Shown here in pieces: positions 35,601 through 48,400 of a stretch of DNA of 64,000 nt. The notes beneath the pieces are model-generated. The model was not told where the DNA came from. It was given only the letters and a program-made list of their open reading frames with translations, and did no database searches. The stretch lies in contig NOWV01000116.1 of assembly GCA_003344405.1 (NCBI GenBank), positions 62,001-126,000 of the forward strand. Reading direction: 5' to 3'. The position numbers and the translations under genes are program-made. This DNA is from Trichoplax sp. H2 (Eukaryota > Placozoa > Uniplacotomia > Trichoplacea). Position 1 is the first letter of the stretch; every line of letters begins with the position of its first letter.

Positions 35601-37041
35601 ACATTGTATCCGTACATTGATCATGGTTACAAAGAAACCTACTCTTGAATGCTTTCGCTGTATTTTATAATTATCGATTAATTAATTACTGGTTGGCCCT
35701 CGCTCGTTATACTTCGCATGTGCCAACAATACTTATACCCTTTTATTAATGATTGATACGAAAAGTAAATAAACATACCAAATAATAGTTAACCTTTATC
35801 CAATTTTCCACAAAAATGAAGTTGCAGTAAAGACATACCTAAATACAGTACTATGCCTGTACTAAGTCTACCAGAAGTAATAGTAGCATTTGTTATTATT
35901 AGATACGAAAAGTAAATACAGCTACAAGGTAATGTTTATTCTTTGTTCAATTATCCGTAAAATTGAATTTATAATACTATGCTTTGGTGAAGAACTAGTA
36001 TTTTCTGTCCCCTTAAAAACGTACAGTCACAATCACAGCATATCCAGTGTGTTTTCTATACTAGTCGATCCCTCGTTCATTATACTTCACGTGTAGCAAC
36101 TGTACTCGTACTCATGCTGCTTACTAATTTACATGCGCGTTCTTTTGGCTGACATGGAATAAATTTATGTGTCTGCTTTTAATGACTATGCGTACTATTG
36201 ACTTCATTCGTAGAACAGTAGCAATTAAATTATGTAATACTCAGGATTGCGTTGCTAGCCTCTATAATTATAATTAGTCTGCATAAAGCAACTTGTTCTA
36301 TCATTTTACATCATAACGTGTTTAGGCACAAGTGCTAGGAGGGGCAAGTAATGTACGAACAATCAGGGGCAATGTGAAGTCCTCGAATAGGTGTAGTCCT
36401 GTTGGCCAATAAGTTTACAGGCTGGCAAGATACGTTATAATATGCTGTACTCATGCTTTTAGTACTATGATCGAATATAGTAGGCGATATTAGCTACTTT
36501 CATCTAAGCGACAGGCATACGAGTAAATGTAGAAGAAGACTACGTAACTTTAATTTTTATTCATTGGGATAGTCAGTTCAACTTGCAGACGATAACTACA
36601 GACTTCTTGCAGTAATATTATAATTATTGAAGCACTGATTATGACCGTGACTTCTCAATGAATATCAAGCCAAGACTATATTAAACTCAGAGGTTATAAT
36701 TAAGAACCATATCTACATTTTTTATTGAGGTACCGAGAAATAAAATGTTTACAATACATGTTATCCACTCTGTATAATAAAGTCTATAGCTCAATATTGT
36801 TGCAGTTTTGATGTATTTTGGAGGCAAATTAAAATAAAATAATTCACGAATTTAGAGTTGTCAAAGTACTTAATATAAACCAATCATTGATTTATCTATT
36901 ATTTATAGCGGTCAGAACGGTATATAATAATGCTGCCAAATGCGTTTATCGTACATTAACCCGCGATAAGATCTTTGCAGCTTAGACCGATGAAATAAAT
37001 CAACTTTACTTTTACATAAAAGGCAATATATGACTGAAATC
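35601..37041. other. boundary between the array and NOG1
   Basis: No gene is supported. Short diverged repeats occur: GATACGAAAAGTAAAT at 35755 and 35902, and CTCGCTCGTTATACTTC (35699) against CTCGTTCATTATACTTC (36072). The last part should be the 3' untranslated region of NOG1. The frame at 35890-36096 is built on these repeats and is not credited. Confidence 0.45.
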
Positions 37042-40000
37042 TTATCTTCTAGATGTCTTTCCTTGCTTCCTCTTACCGGAATATAAATGCTTAGGCTTCA
37101 AATCGGGAATAGCTCTATCACTTTCACCTAAAATGTATTCGAGATGAGATATTAACTTAAAGATTAATCAAATAGCGAGACAAATGACGGTGACCATGGC
37201 ATATAACAGTAAGTGGATTTTAAACGGTTTACAGTACCTTTCAGAGCCCCAAACCTAATTTTCTTTTGAGATTTCTTAGTTAATATTCTCGCCCTTGCCT
37301 TTTGCTGTAAAAAAACATAATCATATTTAGAATCTGTACCCAAAATAGTTGTACGTAGTTCAATTTAAATTGCAATTTTAGCTTACTGAAGGATTTGCAA
37401 AGGCCGATTCATCACGTGGTCGTGATTGGCTGCGAGTAACACTTCGTGATGCCTTACGCTTACGCTGCATGATTTCCTTCGATAGCGATTGTCGCTTTCG
37501 TGACACTGCATTAGCCTATATTGTTGATTACAACATCAATTTTCATTTACTACACAACAATAACGAAAGGCTATAATAAAAAAAATTTGTACTTCAGTAG
37601 AAGTATCCATTGATTCCATTTCATCCATATTTTGAAATTTGTCCAGTCGCGACCGAGTAGCCTAGAGTCAGAATGGCAACGATCAGTTCTCTCAAATCTA
37701 ACTATTTACCGTGGTCGTTTCATTTATCTATCTAGCGGAATACCTGTATCTTTCTTCGAGGCATTGTAGGCTTATTCCTAGATTTCTTTTCGCGATTTTT
37801 TAACGCTAGCAGCTTTTTCTTACTTCGAATACTATCAAATGATGTGTCATATAGTGTTTAATCTATCGAACGACTTCTAGTAATAAAAAAATTATAATAT
37901 AACACATACAGATCTGCTTTCTTTTTGATCTCAGTATATTCATCGTCATCTTCGTCCTATATACAAAGACAACATTTAAGACCTCTCTCTAACGAACTGA
38001 CATACATGTGCAATAGTAGATGATTGTCATTACGTAGCAGTATTGGCTATTAAACTTACAATTTCGTCATCGTATATTCCGGCAGCTTCTCTTAGTTCCT
38101 CTTCTCTTTCCAAACTTTCTAATTTCTAATTCAAGTTAAGAATTGTCAGTAATTTACGAGATTAACTAGATATAAGAGTATAGATCAGATCTACATACTT
38201 CCATAATTTCAGGATCAATAAAGTCTGCAATATTTTTCCCTTCGTATATTTCGGGTACGATATCATACTTTTCATCTTCGTTCTTTAAGTCGTATTCCCC
38301 TAAAATTGTAAATATAATTTTAACAACTCAAGATTACACAAACAGTAGGTCAGATTGATGAGAGGAAATAAAGCATGCATACTTTTTAAATCTAAAATGT
38401 AATCATCTCCTAGCTCTTCTTCATAATCACGCATCTGCATATTCAGGACGTAATAAATGCGCATAATATTGAAAGGTTGTTAATAAATAAGCTAGTACAA
38501 CTTTACGGAAAAGTGTTGCAAATATAAATCCAAGAAAATTCATGATACTTCAGTTTTATGAAATAATATTATCACTAACAAGCTTTTTTTTGCTAATCGA
38601 ATCATCGATAGCTTTCTTTTCCTTTACTGAATCCGGAATGAACACAGGACGGTCCTACAAGAAATAGATCAAGCTATTACAAATGTAGTTTATTCTTAAT
38701 TGTCAAAGTCAAGAATGGACGAACTTTATCATCTCTCTGAACTGGGGTGGCAACATGAACCCGATTAATGATATCATTTACTCTTCGCGATTTTAGCTTG
38801 ACTTCTATGCGCTGTGCTAGCAGTCTTTCACAAGCCTTTCATAATAAATGCGGTAACGCCTTCAATACCAGAACTTGACAAAATTTTGTCATACATTACA
38901 TTTAATAGCTACAAAATTTTAACCTCTTTCTTAACGTCAAAAAGACCTTCCTCGGTTACTGTGCTCATTGGAAGTAAGTCAATTCCTTCAGTAGTGAGAC
39001 TTTGAAGTTGAGTCTATTACGTAATAAAAGTGTTTGAATAATAATGTCGTCTCTACAAGCTTAGAAATATATTTTAATTAAGCGCATTAGAGGTAAATTT
39101 AAAATTATAATAGAGGATTTAGACCTTAACATCATCGGATAAATCTGTCACTCCAATAATATCGATTTTATTTAGGGCAATTAATATTGGCTGTAAACAT
39201 ATAATTGAGTTTGTAATAAGGAAAAAAAGTAATGCGTACGATTATTATTAAATCAAGTACTGATGATGATTAATGATCGAATATACTATACCTTTTTGCT
39301 AAATAAGGGCTGCAAACTACGAAATAGTCCAATCTGAAATGAGCGTTGATATCATCATAAGCAATGTAGTATCTGGCATTACCATTTACGTCGTTTGGCG
39401 ATAACATGTGGTAATTCCTTACCTGTTCCTCTATACTATGTCCACATTGTCCAGAGATATCCATAATATATAAAACAGCGGCACGTAAATGTGCAAGCGC
39501 AGCAATTGCCTATCCATGAAATGAAGTTGGCCTATTATCATCGTGATCATTAATAGTAGGAAAAGCGTAATCAAAACTTACCTGCATTTCTATAGCATTC
39601 CTTTGTTCTAGAGAATGATCTAAAATCCCAGGTGTATCTACAACCTTGTAATTAAAGCAAAACATAATTCTGTCTATCAAGATGAAAGCGTCCAATAAAT
39701 GGAAATCATCGCTAACATGGTATACCTGCCATCTAAGATATTTATAATCCATATGTCCAACAAATAGAGATTTGGTCGTGAAAGCATAAGGTTGAACTTC
39801 AACGTCAGCTCGAGTTATCTTGTTGATAAAACTAGATTTACCAACGTTAGGAAATCTAATGCGGAAAAGAATTTCAATTTCCATTACTGCATCTACATAC
39901 TGTATGACTATGTTTTGACCGTACTACTGTAAGTACCAGTACGTCACAGTCGCTCATCATCGGCCGGAGGAAAAGTGCAGTACTTACCCGCAGATAAGGA

Positions 40001-41839
40001 TAGTTCTTGTATTGGGATCAATGGTCGGGAGTCGTGCTAAATGCTGCCTCACTGTGTAGCAAAGGTGTAAATACGAACAATTTAATATTAAATTAACAGA
40101 AGGAGACAATGTTCATACAGTAGCTGAATGAGGCTACATATCTCACCTTGTTCTAAGTATTGTAGGCTCTGATTTTGTCTTTTAAGGATAGTACACATTC
40201 TAATAGTAGAATAGTTAGCAAAAATCAGAGTTATTCATGAGCTATTTTTTAAATCGAACAAAACAATGTCTTGCAAGTTCCTAATCTTCAATCCAATACC
40301 TTCCTAGGGCTGCTTTCTTTAATTGTTTACATCGGTACAGGGAATCCCCATATTTTAGTAATCGAACATAATCTTTAGCAACACTACGAACAATAATAAT
40401 AATCCATTGAATGAACAACAAGAATTTCATTACAGGATTTGGATAATAACAATTGCACTATAAGACAACAATGTGATATTACTTGTCTATCAAATGCATT
40501 GCAGTGTTCAATTGGCCAAGAGCAAGCTTATAATGATTCTTATCGTAAAGGATATTCATAAGATCTGCATAAAATGGATGGACTTCCTAGCAAGTCAATT
40601 CGATAAATAGGCTGAGCAACGTTGGTTTGACACGAGCAAACTTTTCATTTCAGTCATGCCATAATATTTTTCGAAAGCAAAAATCATTATTTTTATACTT
40701 ACATCTAGCTTGGGGAAATCATTTAGAATCTGGCTCAAGCGATCATGGCAATTTTGTTGAGTAAACTTGACTTTTCTCATGTAAAATTGTCGAATTCGAC
40801 CAATTTGATAATGTCTATAGCAAAGGAGATCGATGCATTAATGGGCTTACTATTAACGATGCAATAAGAAGGCATTGCTATACGTATTAAGTCATTCATA
40901 ATGAAGCCTAGCTGGACTATTGATGTAGGATCGAAGCAAAAATGGAATATAAATCAGGTCATCTATTCATTTGTGACTATAATAATTGTCATTCACACGA
41001 CATTAACAAATTTTGGAGTAGAGTATTCCTATTCTGCAAGCCATATCTCACTACGAATGCATGTAGTTACAACTGCACTTCGAAGAATATATTGAACTGT
41101 ATATACTGTACGTGTGTAGTAGATAAAACTAAGCACTACGCAGCCATTATAAACTAATTACATCCTATGAAAAAGTCCATTTGGAAACGGGTCTTGTTCC
41201 AGCATCACTTATGCAATGCAGCATGAGTAATTACTCATTCCATCATCTTTCATTCCGTCCACTCTACACTTGATCATGATGCTGCAGTAGTCAATCTATA
41301 CAGTACAGTGTTATCATTGATGCTTTACCACGATTTCTACAGTTTACAGTTTATAATAATGCTACAGCACAATTTGCACGTCTAGACTCCGATTTGCAAT
41401 CAGCTAAGCGTTACTTACGAAAGTGGAAATGGTGACGTAGTCATGCAGTGCAAGAAATGATGATATGAGAAAAGATTGTAAAGCAAAGCATCAAAATGTC
41501 CGTCATCTACTGTACAATCTATATTTACTGCACTTTTCCGATTCCTGCATAAAAGTCTGTCAAGTTACAATATTATAAGTACGTTTGAACTACATCTATC
41601 AAAATTACTTGTGAACCACCGTTGGCGTCTTCCTTTGAGTCTTGGATAAAATGATATCGACAAAGTCCTATGCATGTACAAGAATGAATTTGGTCAAGAT
41701 TTGCAAGTCATTACTATACACATTAATGCACAAGCCTTGACTACCCTAATTCTTTCCAATTGTTGGCAAATGAAATATGTACCTTAGCAGACGGAACGAC
41801 AGTGGTCTTTTTAAAGTTATAGCAAGTTGTAGCTGCCAT
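37042..41839 (-). CDS. GTPBP4: nucleolar GTP-binding protein 1 (NOG1/GTPBP4), complete, 24 exons, 633 aa
   Basis: Circularly permuted-free Obg-class GTPase that acts in the nucleolus and nucleoplasm in maturation of the pre-60S ribosomal subunit. Exons (minus): 41783-41839, 41609-41667, 40703-40814, 40483-40586, 40300-40383, 40147-40199, 39988-40051, 39726-39855, 39582-39644, 39423-39509, 39292-39333, 39125-39190, 38924-39013, 38725-38835, 38580-38654, 38383-38434, 38199-38299, 38060-38125, 37910-37956, 37744-37831, 37593-37661, 37387-37515, 37238-37304, 37042-37127. All junctions are GT-AG and in phase, totalling 1902 coding bases; human GTPBP4 is also about 634 aa. Seen: N-terminal helical domain with [10 protein letters not shown] and DFPKLD; G1 GFPNVGKSS (178-186); G3 DTPG (224-227); G4 NKID (292-295); the NOGCT region with GDDYILDL; a basic nucleolar C-tail ending [10 protein letters not shown]. 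Introns are 70-145 bases except intron 2 (794). Start ATG at 41839 with [19 protein letters not shown]. Confidence 0.97.
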
Positions 41840-42127
41840 CTCTATCAAGACTTGATTTGAAATTTTACTTTTAAAGATTGATTGGCCTTTCGCAGACCAT
41901 CGGATGCCGGTGCTTGGGTAAAAGTATCGCTTACTCGATTACGCTTGATCTCCTTACCAATGCTTGGCCTTGATTTAGCCTACCTGGCACATGTTAGGCC
42001 AGCTGTCTGTCTGGCTTGCTGTACCGTAATCTGTCCTCACCTCGAGCCTATCACTATAGCTACTCAGAATAGAGGTATGGCACGCTACTGTACTATAGTA
42101 GCACAAGGTAAAAATGGAAGTAGTATG

Positions 42128-42328
42128 GTTCCGATTGGTCCGTAGCCGGATGGACAGACTGCGTACATCGACTGCACCTTTCTGTACTAGTATCGTTCCG
42201 ATTGGTCCGTAGCCGGATGGACAGACTGCGTACACCGACTGCACCTTTCTGTACTAGTATCGTTCCGATTGGTCCGTAGCCGGATGGACAGACTGCGTAC
42301 ACCGACTGCACCTTTCTGTACTGGTTCG
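42128..42328. repeat. 67-bp minisatellite, three copies
   Basis: Three head-to-tail units begin at 42128, 42195 and 42262 (each GTTCCGATTGGTCCGTAGCC onward). Units 2 and 3 are identical except at the end of the last unit, and unit 1 differs at one visible base (ACATCG for ACACCG). The near identity implies recent amplification or homogenisation. The unit is GC-rich for this window. Confidence 0.95.
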
Positions 42329-45308
42329 TATTGGTCATCCAACCTGACAAATGTACCGTAGTGTCCATACTGTAGAGTTGCTTCACAGTACAGTACAGTA
42401 TGGTAGTGACGTAAAAATTACAGTACAAACCGGAGAGTGTACTGTACACTGTACGGTCATAGTCACAGCCACCAACTACTACGGCAAATGTTCTATACTG
42501 CTACTAGAAGAACACCAACGACTTAAAAGGACTTGTATGAAATGAATGGCCCATGAATGTAGAGTACACGTGCGGTAGTCCATGCCACGTTCCATACTGT
42601 TTTAATGCACCCATTGGGAGCCCATGGCGTAATCCAGTTTACCTTGATTCTGTCTCCGAATCTTCCAATCTAACCTTGCCTAACGTCAAGGAATTACAAG
42701 TCTTGACGACTCTGCTCTTACTATCCAAGACTACCTCAGTTCGATTACTTTACTAGTTTGTCACGAGCTAGGAAGAGGCCTAACTTACAGCAAGGATTGA
42801 GAGAGTAATTTCTATCCTATACTACTGTTATTTGGAATACTAGACAATTGGTATTCCAAGGCAGATAGGGTTTAACACAGCGAGACCTTCAAAACTTACT
42901 AGAAAATCGCAATCGAATTTATTGTCGGCGAACTCGCCGTTGATATTACTAAGACATTTCCTCTAAGCTTAGGAATTGTACTTTCGACCTTAACAACTTT
43001 GGAGGTGATAGATACAAGCCAGTTTAGCTGGTTGCCAATGACGATTTTAGTCTATCTAATCCTAAATGAACGATATCAACTGTTAACCACTAAAATTACA
43101 ATTAAGGAGACCGTAAAACATTTCTGAGATTTAAACATATATAGAACGTAACATACAAATAAAGCATACATCACCAAGATTACTTTTGTGACACTTAGTT
43201 ATAGATTGTAGTAGTGTTACCACGCAATAACTACTGTACATGAAACACTGCAATAGTAATCATGTCAGAATCACAACAACAGTACAGTTTTACTGCTGTA
43301 GTGGTTGCCCGAAGAATAACTTGCCTATATATGGAATTGATTTTATCTTTACTCCTTCGTATAGTGCTATCAAAAATTCAATTTTCAAAGTCATATTAAT
43401 ACAGTATCACCATCTGCAATATAAGAGCTTATTGCACTACAGTCGCTTTTCTTACTTTCAACGTTATCGTACCTCTAGAGCACAAAGAATGAACACTTGA
43501 CTAGATCAGTTCGTCGAGTTGCTTGATATCTCTTGGACTACCTCAGAGCTTGTAATATATGAAGCAAATTTCTGTTTACAAGTCCCTAGCTGAGTGCATG
43601 TTTTTAATGGATGGATATCCCTCTTTCTACTGTGTTATTGCAATAAACCATGACATGTATTGCTAATGACTTAGTAGAATATTAACTGTACTATTGGTAA
43701 GGGTATTAGGGTATCGGCCATCACTGATTATCTAGTTTATAGAGTAAATAAGAACAAGTTGATAGGGTCTTGTTCCACTCCGGAAATTTTTTCGGTGGCA
43801 AACGACATTAGGGCTTCCTGTACGATAGCTCGGCAATTTAATTTAGGTACTCTGATGTAAGGTAGACATACCTGCAATAAGCATGCTTTTTCATGAGTCA
43901 TATAAAATGTACTAGCTGAGATATTCTTTCGAAATAAACTGGCACAATTTTCAACGACATCCATCAATATCGTCCATGCTGCACTAGGCAATGGTTACTC
44001 CTGCACAAGGATGCTAATTACTGGTCTGAAGAATAAGCAAAGAGGATTATAAAACATTTCATTTTATTGTACAAGCATAAGTATTGTATTTACGGATTAC
44101 ACAATAGCCCAATTTATCTTTTAACTCGATGAACATTGGCAACCGAAGAGAAATCGTATTAATACTCACGACAAAACAGATATAGAAGTGTATGTACAAG
44201 GTTGGAATATGAACACGTCGGATTTATACCAAAGTTATCACTTATTGTTGTAATAGATACATAATTTAGAGAGGAATTGAAATAATAGGCCAAATCACGA
44301 AATCTCAAAAGCAAAAGCGTAACGGCTTGCATTCACGCTCGTACTTAACGAGAACTCGCAATCTTTGTCACCTACAAATATACTTAAGTTACAAATATTT
44401 CTCTTTAGGATGATCTAGACAACGGAAAAAATTGTAACCTAGAGGAATGTTAATAGTTAATTACACTGTACACAGGAATAAAAACATCGACATGAATAAA
44501 CAATAATAATCACAAAGATCTATAAAACTTCAGTTTTACCAATGGATTTATATTGTTATATCGCAAATGTTCGGCTAAAAGATTACAGCAGACGAGTATT
44601 GTAAAAATGGTATCAAATCCGCTTCGTCAAGAAACGGTAATGATAATAACGAAAGCAATGATTTTAAATAAATCAATTCAGACGTTGAATAGGTAAAGAT
44701 GACAAATCAAAATTGAACTTATTTTCACTCCATGACAGGATAATCTTCGAATACGCGTATGTACTAAATGCGAAATGGTTAATAAAGAACATAAATTATA
44801 TAATTATGAATCAAATATTGTACAAGACAATAAGCTTCTAATCTGAATATATACTCCCAATTGTAAAATTACTGCAGAGAATATTATCCTGACATTACAC
44901 TAAATTCCAAAAAACAATTTCCGCAATATCGCATGATTTCGTTATCAGTAATTGAATAACGACTAGTGATGCTATCCAGAGTGGGTAAATAGACAGACAC
45001 AGATATACAGTAACAAATACAATTGTACGTACTGATGTAAGTACAATTATGGTCAATACCATTAAACACGATGGTACTGATTTAGGAAATACTCCGTAAC
45101 AATATATGCTTCAATAGCATATATTTCATTATTAGGCATAAAGTAAAAAAGAATATAGTAAATAGTATATAAAATAAACATGAAATGAAGAATTTCAAGG
45201 GATGAAATAGTACTTGATAGTACAATAATGTAATAGTAACTGACAAACAAAAATTGTTATAACATTGCTATATTTTGAATATAGGCGTATGTTCTGCAAA
45301 CAATTTCA

Positions 45309-45314
45309 TTTATT
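45309..45314 (-). terminator. candidate polyadenylation signal of the activin receptor gene
   Basis: An AATAAA hexamer on the minus strand about 100 bases beyond the stop codon at 45412. It is positioned as expected for the receptor transcript, but such hexamers are common by chance in AT-rich DNA. Confidence 0.4.
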
Positions 45315-45411
45315 GTCTATGTTGATATAATTTTTTACGAAACAATTTGTTAAAAACATTTTAAAGAAATCTTAAGAAAAGGTTTACCGAAGTAGTAGAT
45401 TAGTTACATGA

Positions 45412-48400
45412 TTAAACAGTTGATTCTTCAGATTTAGGAGGGAGTTCTACTTCAATAGGATTCAAATTTTCAAAATGTTCTTCTTCTTGGATTGGTTGAT
45501 CACATAATGAAGCTAATCTCTCGGCTACACAGCCGGCAGTTAAGCGAGCTTCAGCATCATCATCCCAGCAGTCTTCTATAGTTTCTCTAATCAAATCCGC
45601 AGACTGTCATTCATGCAATAAAGTATAGTTAAACACTTGAAGGTAGAGGCATCAATTTAATAAATAGAATGTAAATATATGCCTAAAACTTACAGGAAAC
45701 GACAGAAAGTTATTTTCCATTTTAGGTCGGCTTTTTTTATCTACAACAAATGTCTGCATTTGTTCTAACGTTGGTACTCTACCCAATTCTTCTTCAAAAG
45801 GTAGATGATAAGCACCCGGTGGACCTACATTAAAATTCGATGTATTATTTGACTGTGAAAAAATCTACAATTATCACAGATGTTTCACTTACTGTCATTT
45901 ATAGAGCAACGTGACATTATTTCCCATAGTACAAGAGCCAATGCATAAACATCAATTCGTAGGAAAGATTCTCTGTTGAAACTAATTGCTCCATCGAGGA
46001 CTTCAGGTGACATATATCTGTAAGTACCAACCTGTACATACAGAGAAGGTAATCAAGGTCAACAATGATACAAAAAATGCATTTAGTTATTGCGATACCA
46101 TCAACGTATATACCTGCGCATGTATATCTATAGGACGAGTATTGGCATCGAATTTAACGGCTAATCCAAAATCTGCAATACAACAGGTGCCATCCGATTT
46201 TACAAGAACATTTTTACTTTTAAAGTCTCTATGGGCAATGGACGGCTTGGAAAGTTCACCGTCAGTTCCGATACCTTCCCAATGTAGATACGCTAGTCCC
46301 TCCGCAATACTTCTAGCCATCTTAATCGCCGCATTCCAATCTAATGCATTATCTTTTAAAAAGCCATGAAGTGAGCCTAACAGCCAAAATAGAAAAAATG
46401 CTTGGTTTTAGCTTGAGATTTAAGGGTCTGATAGAAACTTAAACTGCGCCTTTTATTTCGTTACTTAATATTTCTAGCGCTCGAACTACAAATTGGGTAG
46501 CGGTTGTAAATACCTTGGCAATGAAATTCAGTAACTATCCAGTACTCATCTTCATGTCGCTTTTCTGCAAAGTAGAAATGCAGTATCTGCGAATGTGAAG
46601 CAAGATAATGATACATTTCCTTTTCGGCTTCCCATGACATCTTTTTTTGTTGCGTTAATATTTTTACTGCAACTAGGCTGTTATTTGCATGAATGTCATT
46701 ATGGTTGTTATGCCAGTTATGAGACGTACTATTTAACTTTCCTTTCCAAACAGATCCACAGGCACCATAGCCAATGCGTTCAATAAGTTCAACATCATAG
46801 GTTTTATCATTATTTTCAGGTCTCAGATTGTTCATTGGAATCACGTTTGTTCCCCCATTTTCTTGTCTTATTGCGTTTCTTCGACACATCCAGTAAGTTA
46901 ACGCAATAGTGGCTAAAACAATAACTGCTATCGGAATGATAACCGCTAAAGCAATCTGTGAAGATGGAATAGGTGAGTCGGTTGTTGAATAGCCACTAGA
47001 TAAATTCACAGCTGCTGAAGGTGTAGCTACATTCACAGGAATACGAAAGCAAACAATGATTACCCTAATTTTGTCGTCATCATCGTAAGTGATTAAACTG
47101 ATAGGCTGATTGATAGATATCTATAATTCTAATTTATTCTAACCTGATGCTGTTGTAGTCTCATAGGTTACATTGTTTAAGTCAAGGAGGTAATGCTTAT
47201 TGCAATAATCATCCTTACAGCAACAACGGTAAGTTCTTGAGGAGTTATGATAAATCAACGGACAATTTTTATCTTCACTACAGGTAAAATCTGCATTGGC
47301 CCAACAATCTATTAAATGGATACACGTATCAAGAAAGTAAAAAAGGCAACGTTAATTATAATTTTTAATTAAGACATGGATAAAATGATGGCTAAAATTC
47401 TTTAAAATCAATATGATCATTTTAAGACTTGTTTTAATTCATCAATTGATTACACATTGAAAAAAAAAAAATTGTATTAAATTTATTTTTGGTAGAATTG
47501 TAATAACCGTAATGACGTCTTAAAATTAATGTAACTAATGCAAAGAACATCCCTTGCTATCTAAAGATGTTTACAGAATTATCAGCATTCATAACTCGTG
47601 CAGAGTCAGTCATTATTACGCCAGTCTACATTCTAAGCTAAGTTATTTTAATACTGGAAACGAGAATAAGTGATTGCTAAATAATTGCTACTAGTTGATT
47701 ATTATCACTTTGCAATATACGCGTATATTAATTCTCAAAAACACGGCATAAAGTAAGATTGTAATTGAAATACGAGTAATATCGATTGTAGATGTCACGA
47801 ATAAAGCTTAATATCGTAGTCGAGGAGTATAAAAGTTACCAATGAATCAAATCAATTTCAAGCTTTATCAACTCACCTAGAAATGATAATTCTATACCAT
47901 GCGGAAAAGAAGAATTCCTTCTAAAAACTGCTATACAGTGTTCTCTAGATACACTATCGTTGCAATGAACAGTAGTAAGGCATCCGTATATTGACTGGTT
48001 AATAGCTGCTGTTGAGGAGAAGTTGACGTTACATTTCCCATAATCATACTTATAACAAAACCGCGCACCGGAGACGTTTGATAAATCTGCCAAATTTAAT
48101 AAAATATGTATATATTAGAACGTCATGAATGTAATGTAAAGTAACAGTGATTTAATGTCATTAAACTTTTAACGAAGAACTAATACAATATTAATACTAT
48201 TAATTATAGGCAAAGAGTTACAATAGCACTCATATAATGTAGATATTTATTAATTCATATGTATTGAACAGATGAAAAATACTAAATTCTTGATAAGCAG
48301 CAAAAAACGAGAGCGATAACCATTATCATATCTATAGTACTTCAGCAGTCAAATCAAATAGCAATAATTACATGTGTGGCGATAATAAATAATTAGTGAT

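Larger units (their letters stand above)
41840..45411. other. intergenic region between NOG1 and the activin receptor
   Basis: It holds the NOG1 promoter side (41840-42100, less AT-rich than average), a 67-base minisatellite, palindromic TACAGTAC clusters at about 42370-42460 and 43200-43300, and the 3' flank of the receptor gene. Several open frames across the minisatellite (41882-42145, 41975-42244, 42093-42449) owe their length to the repeat. No conserved protein is encoded. Confidence 0.5.

Noticed and set aside
38838-38923. Intron 13 of NOG1 as coding (reads [13 protein letters not shown])
   Set aside because: It runs into a stop before the conserved ACERLLAQR segment. Using GTTAAA/GAAAG splice sites restores the family sequence and phase.
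41882-42449. Several open frames on both strands near the NOG1 start
   Set aside because: They overlap each other and the 67-base minisatellite, whose unit is not a multiple of three. No conserved protein is encoded.
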